In this document: positions 7,776 to 18,100 of the stretch, one piece after another | Layout of the letters: every line of letters begins with the position of its first letter | Numbering within the stretch: the first letter of the stretch is position 1 | Source of the DNA: Woeseia sp. | GTDB taxonomy: Bacteria > Pseudomonadota > Gammaproteobacteria > Steroidobacterales > Woeseiaceae | DNA: 56,515 nt | Assembly: GCA_013003155.1 (NCBI GenBank) | Contig: JABDKF010000061.1 | Location: 1 to 56,515 of the forward strand | Direction: 5' to 3' | Made by a program: the position numbers and the translations under genes | Notes under the pieces: model-generated | Databases searched by the model: none | What the model was told of the DNA's origin: nothing | What the model saw: the letters and a program-made list of their open reading frames with translations, nothing else

Positions 7776-8992
7776 AACCAGGCCTCGATTTCCGCTGCGG
7801 ATTGCGGTCTGTCTTCGGGTTTTTTCGCCAACATCGTGTTTACTGCAGCCTGATAACGGGCAAACGCTACCGGTAGTTCCGGAATGGGTTCTTCACCATG
7901 CTTGAAGATGATACCCATTGCATTGTCGGCGAGATAGGGCTTTTCGCCCGTGAGCATTTCGAAAAAAATGATGCCGAGGCTGTAGATATCACTGCGCGCA
8001 TCCGCGTCATGACCCCTGCCCTGTTCCGGGCTCATGTAGTACGGCGTTCCGAAAATTTCGCCGCTATCGGTTATTGTTTGAGTCAAACGCATGTGCTTGG
8101 CAAGCCCGAAATCGATCAGCGCCAGGCTACCGTCTGCCCGCAGCATGATATTTCCAGGCTTCAAGTCGCGGTGCAAAATACCGACTTGGTGAATCTGGTT
8201 TAACGCGCTGGCTATCTGCCTGGCGTATTGAGCTGCACGCCCATGCTCAATTCCTTCTGCTATGCGCGCTTTGAGATCGCCACCTGACAGGTATTCCATG
8301 GCGATATGCGCATGATCGTCCGAGACCCCTAAATCGAAGATGCGCACAATGTTGGGATGATCAAGGTCCGCGATAAGCTCGTATTCCTGCAAGAATCGAT
8401 CAAAAGTTTCCATCTTTGTGTCATCGTGCGGATCGTGGCGCAACACTTTGAGCGCCACGCTCTGCCCTGTTTTTTCATGCTTTGCGAGATAGACGGCCGA
8501 ATGCGTGCCCGATGAGATTCGCTGTCGCAGCTCGTAACCCTTGATCAGCGGCTGGTTGCCGGCGCCTTGTTCACCGACACGCGAAGTCGATACTGATGAC
8601 GGATCACGTCGCGCCTGCAGCAGGTCACTCATCGTTTCCACAAGTTCGTTATGCCGGATTTCTTTTCGCGGAATAGCGGCGCTTGCGCCTGCCGCAATGG
8701 CAGCGTGTGAGATAGTCCTGCCGGCGCCTCCGAAAAAAATAATGGGTGGAAAATTCTGTTGTGACGAAAACTGCTTTAGTACGTCTACAACGTCGCGATC
8801 ACCCTGCCGGTCACCCAGCAATATCAGGTCATTACCCGCACCTTTGAATGTCGACGACAGATGGCCGTTCGCTACGGGATCGTAGTCGGTTACGACCGCG
8901 TCAGGCCAGTGAACGCTGACGTGGTGACCCAGCAAGCGGCGAAAAGCTTCCTGCCCGTCAATAATCATGACCTTCTCGTGCATAGTTTCCAT
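7772..8992 (-). CDS. Ser/Thr protein kinase with N-terminal degenerate receiver-like domain
   Basis: A ~406-aa two-domain protein. Residues ~1-115 resemble a response-regulator receiver (MHEKVMIIDGQEAFRRLL start, DLILLG strand, RK near the fifth strand). The usual acidic pair is Asp-Gly and the phosphoacceptor Asp of DLILLD is Gly, so classical phosphorylation looks unlikely. The rest is a complete Hanks-type kinase: Gly-rich loop ISSGTHSAVYLA, VALKVL lysine, LHRDLKPGNIML catalytic loop, LIDFGLAKH metal motif, GTPYYMSPEQ activation segment. The frame extends upstream to 9025, but an ATG at 8992 or 8983, after GGAAAC, is a better start. There is no membrane segment. It lies 3' of purF and is translationally coupled to miaE. 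Substrates are unknown. Confidence 0.85.
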   Translation of the reverse strand: METMHEKVMIIDGQEAFRRLLGHHVSVHWPDAVVTDYDPVANGHLSSTFKGAGNDLILLGDRQGDRDVVDVLKQFSSQQNFPPIIFFGGAGRTISHAAIAAGASAAIPRKEIRHNELVETMSDLLQARRDPSSVSTSRVGEQGAGNQPLIKGYELRQRISSGTHSAVYLAKHEKTGQSVALKVLRHDPHDDTKMETFDRFLQEYELIADLDHPNIVRIFDLGVSDDHAHIAMEYLSGGDLKARIAEGIEHGRAAQYARQIASALNQIHQVGILHRDLKPGNIMLRADGSLALIDFGLAKHMRLTQTITDSGEIFGTPYYMSPEQGRGHDADARSDIYSLGIIFFEMLTGEKPYLADNAMGIIFKHGEEPIPELPVAFARYQAAVNTMLAKKPEDRPQSAAEIEAWL

Positions 8993-9100
8993 TATGCATG
9001 CTGCCGTGCGGCGGCTTCGCGGCAATATCGCCTGTAGCGCTTGCAGGTTGGGATGTCAGGACGACCGGTTGAACGTAACGCGCACTCTGATCGTCAAAGA

Positions 9101-10663
9101 CTACATGCCGACAGCGGTGCCTGTGCTGGCTGAGGTGCGGGTTCGCTCGTCGTCGGGCGAGAGTTCGCCGTCATCATCAACGAAGAACGCTGCCGCACGC
9201 CTCGATTTCGCTTTGTCGTTGCGGCGGTCTTCCTGATCCTGCAGGTACGCTGGCGTTACGTCGCCGGTCACGTATTCGCCGGAAAAACAGGAAGTGTCGA
9301 ATTCGCTGATCTGTGAGTTGTCGTGTCGCACCGAGCGCACAAGGCCATTCAGATCCAGGTAAAGGAGCCGATCCGCGCCGATCAGCTGGCAAATCTCGTC
9401 CACGTCCCGTCCGTTCGCTATCAGCTCGCTCGCCGCCGGCATATCGATGCCGTAAACATTCGGGTAACGGACCGGTGGCGCAGCCGAGGCGAAGTAGACC
9501 TGCCGTGCGCCGGATTCGCGGGCCATGCGAATAATCTGTCGAGACGTCGTGCCGCGCACGATCGAATCATCGACTAACAAAACGTTCTTGTTGCGGAATT
9601 CAAGATTTATCGCGTTCAGCTTGCGCCTTACCGACTTTGCCCGTTCCGCCTGGCCCGGCATGATAAAAGTGCGGCCAATGTAGCGATTCTTGATAAAGCC
9701 TTCGCGATATTTGACACCAAGATGATGCGCGACCTGTACCGCGGCGGTACGGCTCGTATCCGGAATGGGAATCACCACGTCGATATTATGATCTGGCCAT
9801 TCCCTGACGATTTGTCCCGCAAGCTGTTCGCCCATTCGCAGGCGCGTCTTATAAACAGACAGGTTGTCAATAATGGAATCAGGCCGCGCAAAATAAACGA
9901 ACTCGAAAATACAGGGCGTGTGCTTGGTCTCGCCGGAATAATCGCGACAGTGCAAAATTCCGTCTTCCTCGATGTAAATTGCCTCGCCGGGTCGCACGTC
10001 ACGCAGTCGCTCAAAGCCGAGAACGTCCAGCGCAACGCTTTCCGAGGCGACGATGAACTCATCGCCCCCGTCGCTTACGCGCTTGCCGATGACGAGCGGA
10101 CGAATCCCGTGAGGATCACGAAACGCCACGATCCCGTGGCCGATAACCATCGCGACGACAGCATACCCGCCGCTGCAGCGCCGATGAACCGCCTCAACGG
10201 CGTCAAATACCTGCTCAGGCGTCGCCTGCCCGGTCGTACGGCTTTGCAGTTCGTGTGCAAACACATTGAGCAACACTTCCGAATCGGAGGCCGTGTTCAG
10301 GTGCCGGCGATCCTGCCGGGTAAGTAAACCCGCAAGCTCATCGTAGTTCGTCAGGTTGCCATTGTGCGCGAGGCAAATGCCGTAGGGAGAATTCACGTAG
10401 AAAGGCTGGGCTTCTGCTGATTGCGAACCGCCTGCAGTCGGGTAGCGGACGTGACCCATGCCGACGTTCCCTGTCAGACGAACCATGTGGCGCTGATGAA
10501 AAACGTCACGTACGAGACCGTTGCTCTTCCTGACGCGCAATCCGTCTTTGCCAGAGGTCGCGATCCCGGCGGCATCCTGTCCGCGATGCTGCAAAACGGT
10601 GAGCGCATCGTAGATTGCCTGGCCGACGGGCCTTGTCGAGACCATGCCGATAATTCCACACAT
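9101..10663 (-). CDS. purF: Amidophosphoribosyltransferase
   Basis: PurF (520 aa) catalyses the first committed step of purine synthesis, PRPP + glutamine to 5-phosphoribosylamine. The class II glutaminase starts at Cys2 (MCGIIGM, the nucleophile after Met removal), with [11 protein letters not shown] and [11 protein letters not shown]. The phosphoribosyltransferase half has the PRPP loop [21 protein letters not shown]. The length is slightly longer than E. coli PurF, with a basic and acidic C-terminal tail. The start is 6 bp from the cvpA stop, the widespread cvpA-purF pair. Confidence 0.97.
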   Translation of the reverse strand: MCGIIGMVSTRPVGQAIYDALTVLQHRGQDAAGIATSGKDGLRVRKSNGLVRDVFHQRHMVRLTGNVGMGHVRYPTAGGSQSAEAQPFYVNSPYGICLAHNGNLTNYDELAGLLTRQDRRHLNTASDSEVLLNVFAHELQSRTTGQATPEQVFDAVEAVHRRCSGGYAVVAMVIGHGIVAFRDPHGIRPLVIGKRVSDGGDEFIVASESVALDVLGFERLRDVRPGEAIYIEEDGILHCRDYSGETKHTPCIFEFVYFARPDSIIDNLSVYKTRLRMGEQLAGQIVREWPDHNIDVVIPIPDTSRTAAVQVAHHLGVKYREGFIKNRYIGRTFIMPGQAERAKSVRRKLNAINLEFRNKNVLLVDDSIVRGTTSRQIIRMARESGARQVYFASAAPPVRYPNVYGIDMPAASELIANGRDVDEICQLIGADRLLYLDLNGLVRSVRHDNSQISEFDTSCFSGEYVTGDVTPAYLQDQEDRRNDKAKSRRAAAFFVDDDGELSPDDERTRTSASTGTAVGM

Positions 10664-10669
10664 ACGCTG

Positions 10670-11203
10670 CTAAGTCTCCTGTTCCGGCGGCCCGTTCAAT
10701 TCGATCGGTGCCGGCGCCGGTGTCTGCAGAAATTCCATGCCCTTCGGCGCCATTACGCGCAACCAGTCGGCGACCTGCGCCAAATGCGGAATCGCGCGCG
10801 ATTCGCGCCACCAGTCATCCTGATCGAAACTGGCGTATTGCCCGCCGATGACGAACACGCCGCCAAGCAAGACCCCGCGCAAAAAGCCGAAGATCATGCC
10901 GAGGCCGCGATCCATGCCACTCAGGACAGAAAGTCTGACGAGTCTGCCTATGCCCCAGGCGAGCAGTCCGCCGACCGCGAGAACCGTGACGAAGACGAGA
11001 GCGCGGCCGAACCACAGCTGCATGCCCGGAGAGCTGAGCCAATCTGCGCTCAAGCTGCCGGCCTGATCTCCGAGATTGAACGCGGCCCAAATGGCGACGA
11101 GCAATGATGCAATCGACATACCTTCCTTGACGAAGCCGCGGGCAAACCCCACGACGATCGACATGAGTATGGCAACGGCAATGACGATATCGATGACGGG
11201 CAT
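10670..11203 (-). CDS. cvpA: CvpA family inner-membrane protein
   Basis: A ~177-aa membrane protein of the CvpA family (colicin V production; exact function unsettled). About four hydrophobic segments are visible: IVIAVAILMSIVVGFARG, ASLLVAIWAAFNLG, LVFVTVLAVGGLLAWGIG and MIFGFLRGVLLGGVFVIGG. The motif RGFVKEG after the first segment is typical. The frame can start with TTG at 11218, but the ATG at 11203 matches family N-termini better. It pairs with purF downstream and has a promoter-like sequence upstream. Confidence 0.92.
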   Translation of the reverse strand: MPVIDIVIAVAILMSIVVGFARGFVKEGMSIASLLVAIWAAFNLGDQAGSLSADWLSSPGMQLWFGRALVFVTVLAVGGLLAWGIGRLVRLSVLSGMDRGLGMIFGFLRGVLLGGVFVIGGQYASFDQDDWWRESRAIPHLAQVADWLRVMAPKGMEFLQTPAPAPIELNGPPEQET

Positions 11204-11252
11204 CAGGCCAAATCGCAATTAGCGGTTTCGGGACCGGGGTTGGGAGTAGCGG

Positions 11253-11261
11253 ATTCTAGCA
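11253..11261 (-). promoter_or_regulatory. Extended -10 promoter for cvpA-purF
   Basis: The minus strand has TGCTAGAAT, an extended -10 (TGn plus TAGAAT), about 50 bp upstream of the cvpA ATG in the gap after dedD. No recognisable -35 is present at 16-18 bp, as expected for extended -10 promoters. The same nonamer occurs upstream of parE. No PurR-like operator was seen. Confidence 0.5.
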
Positions 11262-11297
11262 GAACCGAAGTTGCGCGCACGATTTCCAGCGCGATGA

Positions 11298-11942
11298 TCA
11301 CGGATGCGGGACAACCTGGCTTTTGACACCGTCTTTGGCGAGCCGAGCTGCGATTGTTTCCGCACCATCGCGGTCTTTCTGCGGCCCAATCCGAACTCGG
11401 TGCAAAGGCGTGCCGGACTTATTCACCTGACTGAGAAACGCAGCGTAGCCCTTGCCCCTGAGGTCGGCCGCCAGCCGGTCCGCATTTTCCTTTTTGGAGA
11501 AACTGCCCAGTTGCACAGCCCACATGCCGCTGTCATTGGCAGCCGTCTCAGTTTTCGCAACCGCGGGCGCAGGTGGCGCTTGCTTTGCGGGTGACGCAAT
11601 CACCTTTTCCGGCGGTTTCTCTTCGAGCTGGACGACCCGCGGAGCGGCAGCAGGTTCCTGCTTTTTTTGCGTCTCCTGCGGTGCAGCAGCCGGCAACTTC
11701 GCAGTGATTTTTTCGCTCTCGGCCGAAACGGACTGCGTCGCTGGCACAGGTTCTTCACGATCGCGCTTGAGGACGATGGTTTGGCGCTTACGCTGCTGGG
11801 TATTCTGTCCGGGCAGGCTTACGGATTCACTGACAACAGGCGATTCCTCGGCAGGACCATCGAGAAAGACCGGCACAACCAGCACAATAAACACCGCCAA
11901 AATAGCGGCTCCAACAATGCGTTCCTTAAGTGCCCGATCCAT
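11298..11942 (-). CDS. dedD: SPOR-domain cell division protein, DedD-like
   Basis: A 214-aa bitopic membrane protein. A short cytoplasmic N-terminus precedes one transmembrane helix (IVGAAILAVFIVLVVPVFL, about residues 10-28). A low-complexity Pro/Ala/Lys/Glu linker follows, then a C-terminal SPOR domain (WAVQLGSFSKKENADRLAAD, about residues 142 to the end). SPOR domains bind denuded glycan strands at the septum. Position between folC and cvpA is the canonical dedD place. The linker is compositionally biased and likely disordered. Confidence 0.9.
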   Translation of the reverse strand: MDRALKERIVGAAILAVFIVLVVPVFLDGPAEESPVVSESVSLPGQNTQQRKRQTIVLKRDREEPVPATQSVSAESEKITAKLPAAAPQETQKKQEPAAAPRVVQLEEKPPEKVIASPAKQAPPAPAVAKTETAANDSGMWAVQLGSFSKKENADRLAADLRGKGYAAFLSQVNKSGTPLHRVRIGPQKDRDGAETIAARLAKDGVKSQVVPHP

Positions 11943-11947
11943 ACGAT

Positions 11948-13285
11948 TCAGCTCGCTCCTTTGGTGTCAGCGTCGCGAGTATATCCCAGTGTCGAACGGG
12001 CAACAGGCGCCAACGTGTCGAGCGCCGGCCCAACCGTGTAAAAAGATCCGGTAACCACGATCAAGTCAGTCTGCGCTGACAGGTCAACTGCCAGGGTCAG
12101 TGCCGCTTCAATACTTTCGGCAATCCAGCAAGGCTTTTCTGCAAGCGAGGCAACGCGGGATGCCAGCTCCATGGCCGGTAACGCACGCGGAGCGCGCGGG
12201 GTAACAGCGATCCAGGAATCGACGTGCGGCAGGAGTGGCTGCACCAGCCCGGTGAGATCCTTGTCGGCGAGAACGCCAAGAATCGCGGTGATATTGCCGG
12301 CGTGCGACCGGGCTAGCTCTTCGGCCAACGCCTTGGCCGCGGCCGGGTTGTGGCCGACATCGAGCAACCAGCGATGCGTGGTGTCGAGGCGCTGCATGCG
12401 GCCGGCGAGCCGCACGGCACTGAACGCAGCATCGATGGCAGGCGGCGTAAGCGTGTCGGTCCCCTCCAGCGACTGGTAAAGCGCCAATGCGCCAGCCGCG
12501 TTCCGGACTTGAAACTTACCGGCCAATGCCGGCACTTGCAGCGTGATCGGCGCCAGGTCGCGAAACGCGAACGTCCAGCCAGGCCTGCCAGGCTCATTGC
12601 CGCCAAGATGGAAGTCCCGATCGGCCAGCAGCAGGTTGGCGCCGGTACTTTGCGCGATGTCCACTATGGCTTGCGGTGCAGGCGACGCTCCGTAAACCAC
12701 CGGAATCCCCGCGCGCATGACCCCGGCTTTTTCGCGCGCGATCGATTCCACGTCAGCGCCAAGCCAGTCGCAGTGGTCAAGGGAAACGTTGCAGATCACC
12801 GCGCCGTCAGGATCGATAGCATTAACTGCGTCCAGGCGCCCGCCCAGACCCACCTCCAGGACGTAAACCTCCGCCCGCGCCTCTGCAAAAGCCACGAGTG
12901 CGGCCAGCGTGCCGAACTCAAAGTAGGTAAGCGGCACGTCCTGGCGAACGCTTTCGACCTTAAGAAAAGCGTTGACGATTGCAGAGTCACTTAACATCTG
13001 ATCGGCAACGCACATGCGTTCATTGAAACGGCTAACGTGCGGCGACGTATATATAGCAACTTTGCATCCGGCCGCGCCGTAGAGTGCGGCCAGCATCGCG
13101 GCCGTCGAGCCTTTACCGTTGGTGCCGGCGACAGTAACAACCCGCTTTGGCCGCTGCAGCCCGAGCCGCGACAAAACCGCCTGTACGCGATCGAGGCCAA
13201 GCACGATTTCACGAGGCGAGAGCGTCTCGAGCCAGTTTAGCCATTCAGCGAGATTTGCTGACTGCGGTGCTACAGGGGTGACCAA
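11948..13285 (-). CDS. folC: Bifunctional folylpolyglutamate synthase / dihydrofolate synthase
   Basis: FolC adds glutamate to dihydropteroate and to folates, in the Mur ligase fold. The ATP-binding P-loop VVTVAGTNGKGSTAAMLAAL lies near the N-terminus. YFEFGTLAAL and VLEVGLGGRLDAVNA follow, then the C-terminal Mur domain with LDVGHNPAA. The open frame runs back to 13399, inside the end of accD. The true start is uncertain: a TTG at 13285 lies after the accD stop and gives a family-like N-terminus, but its SD (GAG) is weak, and no ATG exists there. The gene sits between accD and dedD as usual. Confidence 0.92.
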   Translation of the reverse strand: MVTPVAPQSANLAEWLNWLETLSPREIVLGLDRVQAVLSRLGLQRPKRVVTVAGTNGKGSTAAMLAALYGAAGCKVAIYTSPHVSRFNERMCVADQMLSDSAIVNAFLKVESVRQDVPLTYFEFGTLAALVAFAEARAEVYVLEVGLGGRLDAVNAIDPDGAVICNVSLDHCDWLGADVESIAREKAGVMRAGIPVVYGASPAPQAIVDIAQSTGANLLLADRDFHLGGNEPGRPGWTFAFRDLAPITLQVPALAGKFQVRNAAGALALYQSLEGTDTLTPPAIDAAFSAVRLAGRMQRLDTTHRWLLDVGHNPAAAKALAEELARSHAGNITAILGVLADKDLTGLVQPLLPHVDSWIAVTPRAPRALPAMELASRVASLAEKPCWIAESIEAALTLAVDLSAQTDLIVVTGSFYTVGPALDTLAPVARSTLGYTRDADTKGAS

Positions 13286-13343
13286 AGGAGTCTCAGATCG
13301 CGATTGGATCGTGGCGCTGGCGGGACTATCGCCCTTCGCCAGC

Positions 13344-14207
13344 TCAGGTTGCCGGTTGCGGACGTTTCTGCAACTTTGCGAGCAAGTCGGCCAGCTCATC
13401 GCGCATCTTGCGGCGATCGATGATCATGTCGATGGCACCGTGATCGACGAGAAATTCAGAGCGCTGAAAACCCTCCGGCAGCTTTTGCCGAACCGTTTGC
13501 TCAATGACGCGTGGTCCCGCGAAACCGATTAAGGCTTTTGGCTCAGCAACATTGACGTCACCGAGCATCGCAAGACTGGCAGAGACACCTCCGGTCGTGG
13601 GGTCCGTGAGTACAGACACAAATGGAACGCCCTGTTCACCGAGGTTCGTCAGTGCGGCAGCCGTCTTCGCCATTTGCAACAGGGAAAACAGTGCCTCCTG
13701 CATGCGCGCACCGCCACTCGCAGAAAAACACACCAACGGCGCTTTGCTGTCAACCGCGATCTTCGCCGCCCGAGTAAAACGCTCGCCGACCACAGAACCC
13801 ATCGATCCGCCCATGAAGCTGAACTCGAAGGCACACACAACGATAGGCGCACCTTTCAGCGTTCCGCTGACAGCGATCAAAGCATCCTTTTCTCCAGTAT
13901 TTTTTTGTGCCTGCACAATGCGATCACGGTATTTCTTGGAATCACGAAATTTGAGCGGGTCGCGCGGCTCGAGGTTTGCGCCTATTTCTGTTTGCGAGTC
14001 TTTGTCCAGAAAGTAATTGAGGCGGGTTCGCGCGCCAATGCGCATATGGTGGTCGCATTTGGGACAGACCTTGAGATTTCGCTCCAGCTCCGTGCGGTAC
14101 AGCTGGGCGTCGCATTTAGGACACTTGATCCATACGCCCTGCGGCACCGACCGAGTGCGCTTCTCGGTATTGATACGGGAGGGCATTAATTTTTCAAACC
14201 AGCTCAT
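13344..14207 (-). CDS. accD: Acetyl-CoA carboxylase carboxyltransferase subunit beta
   Basis: AccD (287 aa) forms, with AccA, the carboxyltransferase that makes malonyl-CoA for fatty acid synthesis. The N-terminal zinc ribbon is intact: CPKC near residue 29 and CPKC near residue 48. The crotonase-fold core includes [29 protein letters not shown] and [16 protein letters not shown]. Its length is slightly below E. coli AccD (304 aa). It lies between truA and folC. In several relatives trpF, or trpF-trpB-trpA, intervenes between truA and accD, but here only 88 bp separate them. Confidence 0.97.
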   Translation of the reverse strand: MSWFEKLMPSRINTEKRTRSVPQGVWIKCPKCDAQLYRTELERNLKVCPKCDHHMRIGARTRLNYFLDKDSQTEIGANLEPRDPLKFRDSKKYRDRIVQAQKNTGEKDALIAVSGTLKGAPIVVCAFEFSFMGGSMGSVVGERFTRAAKIAVDSKAPLVCFSASGGARMQEALFSLLQMAKTAAALTNLGEQGVPFVSVLTDPTTGGVSASLAMLGDVNVAEPKALIGFAGPRVIEQTVRQKLPEGFQRSEFLVDHGAIDMIIDRRKMRDELADLLAKLQKRPQPAT

Positions 14208-14295
14208 AACTGCGCATCATAAACGAATTGCTGCTCATTGCAGAACGCCGCCACGCAACGCGGAAAAACCGGCTCGGGATGGCGCCGCCGAGGCA

Positions 14296-15084
14296 TCAGG
14301 GAATGCCCGGCAAGAGCTGCGGTTGCTCGGGCGCCGGCAGGTCGAATTCCGCCGGATACGCAACACCCGTCAGGGTAAGGCCGTGTGCTGGTGCGGCTAC
14401 GCCGCCTCGCGTCCTGTCGCGGCTCTCGAGCACCTCGAGCGACCAGGAAGGATCTCGCTCGCCGCTACCGATTTTGACAAGCAAACCACTGATATTTCTA
14501 ACCATATGCTGCAGGAATGCATTGGCTGTCACCGTGATGCTGAGCCAGTCTCCGTGGCGTTCGATGTCGAGTTGGCTAAGCCGCCGCCGCACATTCTGCG
14601 CCTGGCAGCCTGCCGCGCGAAAGGCCGAGAAGTCGTGCTCGCCCAACAAACCGCGGGCAGCCTGCCGCATCAGATCAACGTCAAGCGACGGGTATACCCA
14701 CCAGGCCCGGTCCCGAAATAGCGATGAGCGGACGAGGCGGTTAAGAATCAGGTATCGATAGGTTCTCGCCACCGCGCTGAAGCGCGCATGAAATTCTGCC
14801 GGCGGAAACCTCACCCAGCAGGCGTTAATGTCATCAGGCAAATTGCTGTTGGCACCCAGAATCCAGTTGCGACTGGTGCGCTCGGCACTCGTGTCGAAAT
14901 GGACGACCTGGTAAGTAGCATGAACACCGCTGTCGGTGCGGCCCGCACAAAAAATTTCAACGGCTTCGTTGGCGACCACAGCCAGGGCCTTTTCGACCAC
15001 CTCCTGCACGCCCAGACCGGCACGCTGACGTTGCCAGCCGTTATAGCCGGTGCCATCGTATTCGATGCCCATGGCAATTCGCAT
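14296..15084 (-). CDS. truA: tRNA pseudouridine(38-40) synthase
   Basis: TruA (262 aa from this start) isomerises uridines 38-40 in the anticodon arm of many tRNAs. The catalytic Asp is in CAGRTDSGVHA (about residue 53 from this start). The N-terminus MRIAMGIEYDGTGYNGWQRQ is typical. The open frame begins earlier (15129), but that part overlaps the fimV terminator hairpin. The ATG at 15084 is preceded by GGA at 8 nt. Because a T-rich terminator lies immediately upstream, truA probably depends on readthrough from fimV or on a promoter I cannot see. Confidence 0.95.
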   Translation of the reverse strand: MRIAMGIEYDGTGYNGWQRQRAGLGVQEVVEKALAVVANEAVEIFCAGRTDSGVHATYQVVHFDTSAERTSRNWILGANSNLPDDINACWVRFPPAEFHARFSAVARTYRYLILNRLVRSSLFRDRAWWVYPSLDVDLMRQAARGLLGEHDFSAFRAAGCQAQNVRRRLSQLDIERHGDWLSITVTANAFLQHMVRNISGLLVKIGSGERDPSWSLEVLESRDRTRGGVAAPAHGLTLTGVAYPAEFDLPAPEQPQLLPGIP

Positions 15085-15097
15085 GGTAATCATCCGC

Positions 15098-15152
15098 AAA
15101 AAAAAAGCTGCCGGACCTATTGCACGCAATAAATCCGGCAGCTTCGGTTTTT
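15098..15152. terminator. Bidirectional intrinsic terminator between fimV and truA
   Basis: An 11-bp perfect stem (AAGCTGCCGGA at 15105-15115 with TCCGGCAGCTT at 15134-15144) encloses a loop with its own ATTGC/GCAAT stem. On the minus strand it is followed by a run of nine T; on the plus strand by CGG and five T. It starts about 15 nt after the fimV stop. It is the clearest terminator in the window and abuts the truA ribosome-binding region. Confidence 0.9.
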
Positions 15153-15158
15153 AATTGC

Positions 15159-18100
15159 TTAGCTCGGCAACGAGTCCAGCAGCTGCTGCGCCTGTTGCCG
15201 TTGACCCTCGTCACCCTCTTCCAGCACCTCTTCGAGAATGTTACGTGCCCCGCCGGGATCGCCCATGTCGACATAGGCGCGTGCCAGATCAAGCTTGGTG
15301 CCTACTTCGGTCATTGTGCGGGCTTCCCCGAGGTCATCGCCAGTAGAGATTTCCTGCGTGACATCCCCCAAATCAAGGCCAACATCCGCGTCGGAAGCAT
15401 CCTCGCTCAGCAGCGGTTGCTCGACAGTCTTCTCATCGCGCGCCTGTTCGACGGTGTCACCGGTCTCACTGACCTTTAGTGCGGCAGTCAGGTCATCGAG
15501 ATCCAGGTTCATTTCCGTTGCCAGCAACGGCGATTCCGCCGTGTCATCCGACGAGTCGTCTTCCTTGAACGTGCCGGATGGCAGCGATTCGGTTTCAGCG
15601 AAATCAAAGTCCGCAGGCCCTGCAGAACCACCGGCGCCGGGTGCCAGCAGCGTAGCGTCATCGTCGCCAAGCTCGCTTTGACTGTCCTTCGCGGCCTTGA
15701 TTACATCGTCGCTCAAAACCTGCGTCAGCCCGGTCGCTTCCATCAAGTCATTGTCATCAGTGCCAGGGAGTCGGGCCGTGCCGGTGTCGTCAAGTGCCCG
15801 TGATTCGCTGGTCGCGTCAAGATCCACGCCTTCACCACCGGCATCATCGCCACGCATCGTTCCCAAATCCAGACCGAGATCGGAAATGTCGATCTCTGCG
15901 GTCGCATCGCCTTGCGCGCCGCTATCGAGGCCACTGAGTCGGGCATCGACGTCGTCGCTGATCGCAGGCAATTCGGTCGTTCCGTCAACGCCGCCGAGTG
16001 GTTGCTCAAGTGTCGGTGACTCGGCGGTTTGGGCCGTATCGTCTACGTCATCGAGCGACTGCTCGATCGTAGGTGACTCCGCTGTTGCGTCGTCGTCCTT
16101 GCCAAAATCTTTGGGCATTTCACGGGTTGCCGAGGCCGCGGTGTCCGGCACATCATCTATGTCGAAGTCGAGCATGCCGCCGCGCGTTCCCTCGGGCTCA
16201 TCGAACTCTTCGGCGCCTAGATCAATAATAACGCTGGCATCGTTGTCGATCTCGTCCAGACCATCGCTGCCTTCAAAATCGATGTCGAGGCTGCCGGTTT
16301 TTCCGCCTGCATCTTCGAAATCAAGGTCAACGGTTTGCACGATCCGGCTCGGACTGGCATCAGCGAACAGCGGGTCGTCCGGCGCAAGCTGCTGGCCCAT
16401 GATCACGACCTTGTCCCATTCGCTGGTCTCGTCCGGGCCGAGCGATGCCTGCAGCGTATTGGACGCCTCGATAAACTTATCGCGATTGCCCCACACAAAG
16501 TAGATCTCACAGAGCTTCGCCTTCAGGTCGGTGCGCTCAGGCTCAACCGCTACGGCCCCATCAACCAGGTCTGCGGCCTGATCGTACAGTCCGTACGCCA
16601 TGTGGAAGTCAGCCTCTGCAATCGGATCCGACTTGTCCAGATTGATTGCCGTCTCGCTGGAGAACGTATCGTCAATTGATACTGGCGCCGCCGGCTCCTG
16701 GGCCTTTGGCGGCATGTCGACGCCTGGCAGCTCCGTGCTTTCGCTGGCGATCGTATCGCCGCCGGGCTGCTCGACCACCATGATCGATGTTTCGTCGTCT
16801 CGAGCCAATGCCCGCAAACGCTGGGTAGACGCAATCGACTCCGGATCTGCTTCGGCATCGGGTCCCAGCGATTCCCAGACGCCGGTATCCTCTGCGTCGC
16901 CTGCAGTGCCGCTTGCACGCCTCGCAAACCAGACGAGAACACCCACCACGGCAAGCAGGGCGATGCCGATAAGGCCCCAAATGCTGGTCAGGAACCCGAG
17001 AATCGTTCCCACAATACCCTGCTCTTCCTGTCGCGGTGTGCTGACGACCCGCGGGGCGGGCGTCGCAGGCTCGACTACCGGTGCGGGCTCCGCAGTAACT
17101 GCCGGTTCCTCACCGACGGCCGGAACCTCGGGCTCATCATCAATGAATACGCTGTCAGGCGCCGCACTGTCGTCGCCCGCAGCAGCGGCGCGTTCCGCAC
17201 GCTCCTCGCGCAGACGCTGCAATTCAGAGCGAAGCCGCGCCAGTTCACTGTCGCGAATCTCCAGCAACGATTCTTGCTCAGCGACGCGCGATTCCAGATC
17301 CTGAATTCGGCTCTGGTCGGCACGGCTGGCGGCCGGGGCCGGAGTGCGTGAACTGTCCACATCGGGGGCACTCCTCGCTCGAGCGGCCTCTTGCTGCGGT
17401 GCGTCGTCCGGCGGCACTAACGTCAACGTCGGCTGCGGGGCGCTCGGTGCGTCTCCGCGCCACGACTGATTCTGGCGCCGCACTTCGCTCAACGCCGAGC
17501 CGCGACTGATCCGAAAAATTTCATCCGCGCTGGGTACGCGCAGTCGGCTATTCGCTCGCAGCACGTTGATGTTGCCGGCGAATGCCCGGGGATTGGCTTC
17601 ATAGATCGCGAGCATCGTCTGATTCATCGACAGCCGCGGATCGGGCCGCACGCGCTCTGCGATACGCCACAGGGTATCGCCGCGCTGCACGTCGTATTCG
17701 CTGCCGCCGCTGGTGTCGACAGCGGGCGTGGTCGCTGCAGGTTGCGGTGCGGGGCGCGCCGGAGCTGGCTGCGTCACTGGCTCGGCCGGCGCAGGCATAG
17801 GGCTGGTCTGGCGCACCGGTGGCGCCGACCGTGGTGCTGGCGGCGGCGGTGCTGGCCGCTCGATGCGACCGCGATCAGCCGACCGGGTCTCCTGGGGCGC
17901 CGTCACGGCTTCTGTCGTCGGTGTCGGCGGCGGTGGTGCAAAGGTAGGCGGATCGAGCAAAACCGTGTATTCACGCAACAATTTGCCGCGCGACCATTCG
18001 GCTTCTATCAAAAAGGTGACAAACGGCTCCGTGATGGGCTCGCGCGACGTAACGGCGATGACCCCACCCGCTCCCGATCGGGTGACGGTGAAATCGAGGG

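Noticed and set aside
15697-16503. 268-codon plus-strand open frame within fimV
   Set aside because: Its extreme Ser bias is the complement of the Asp/Glu-rich fimV tail; no start signal or recognisable domain.
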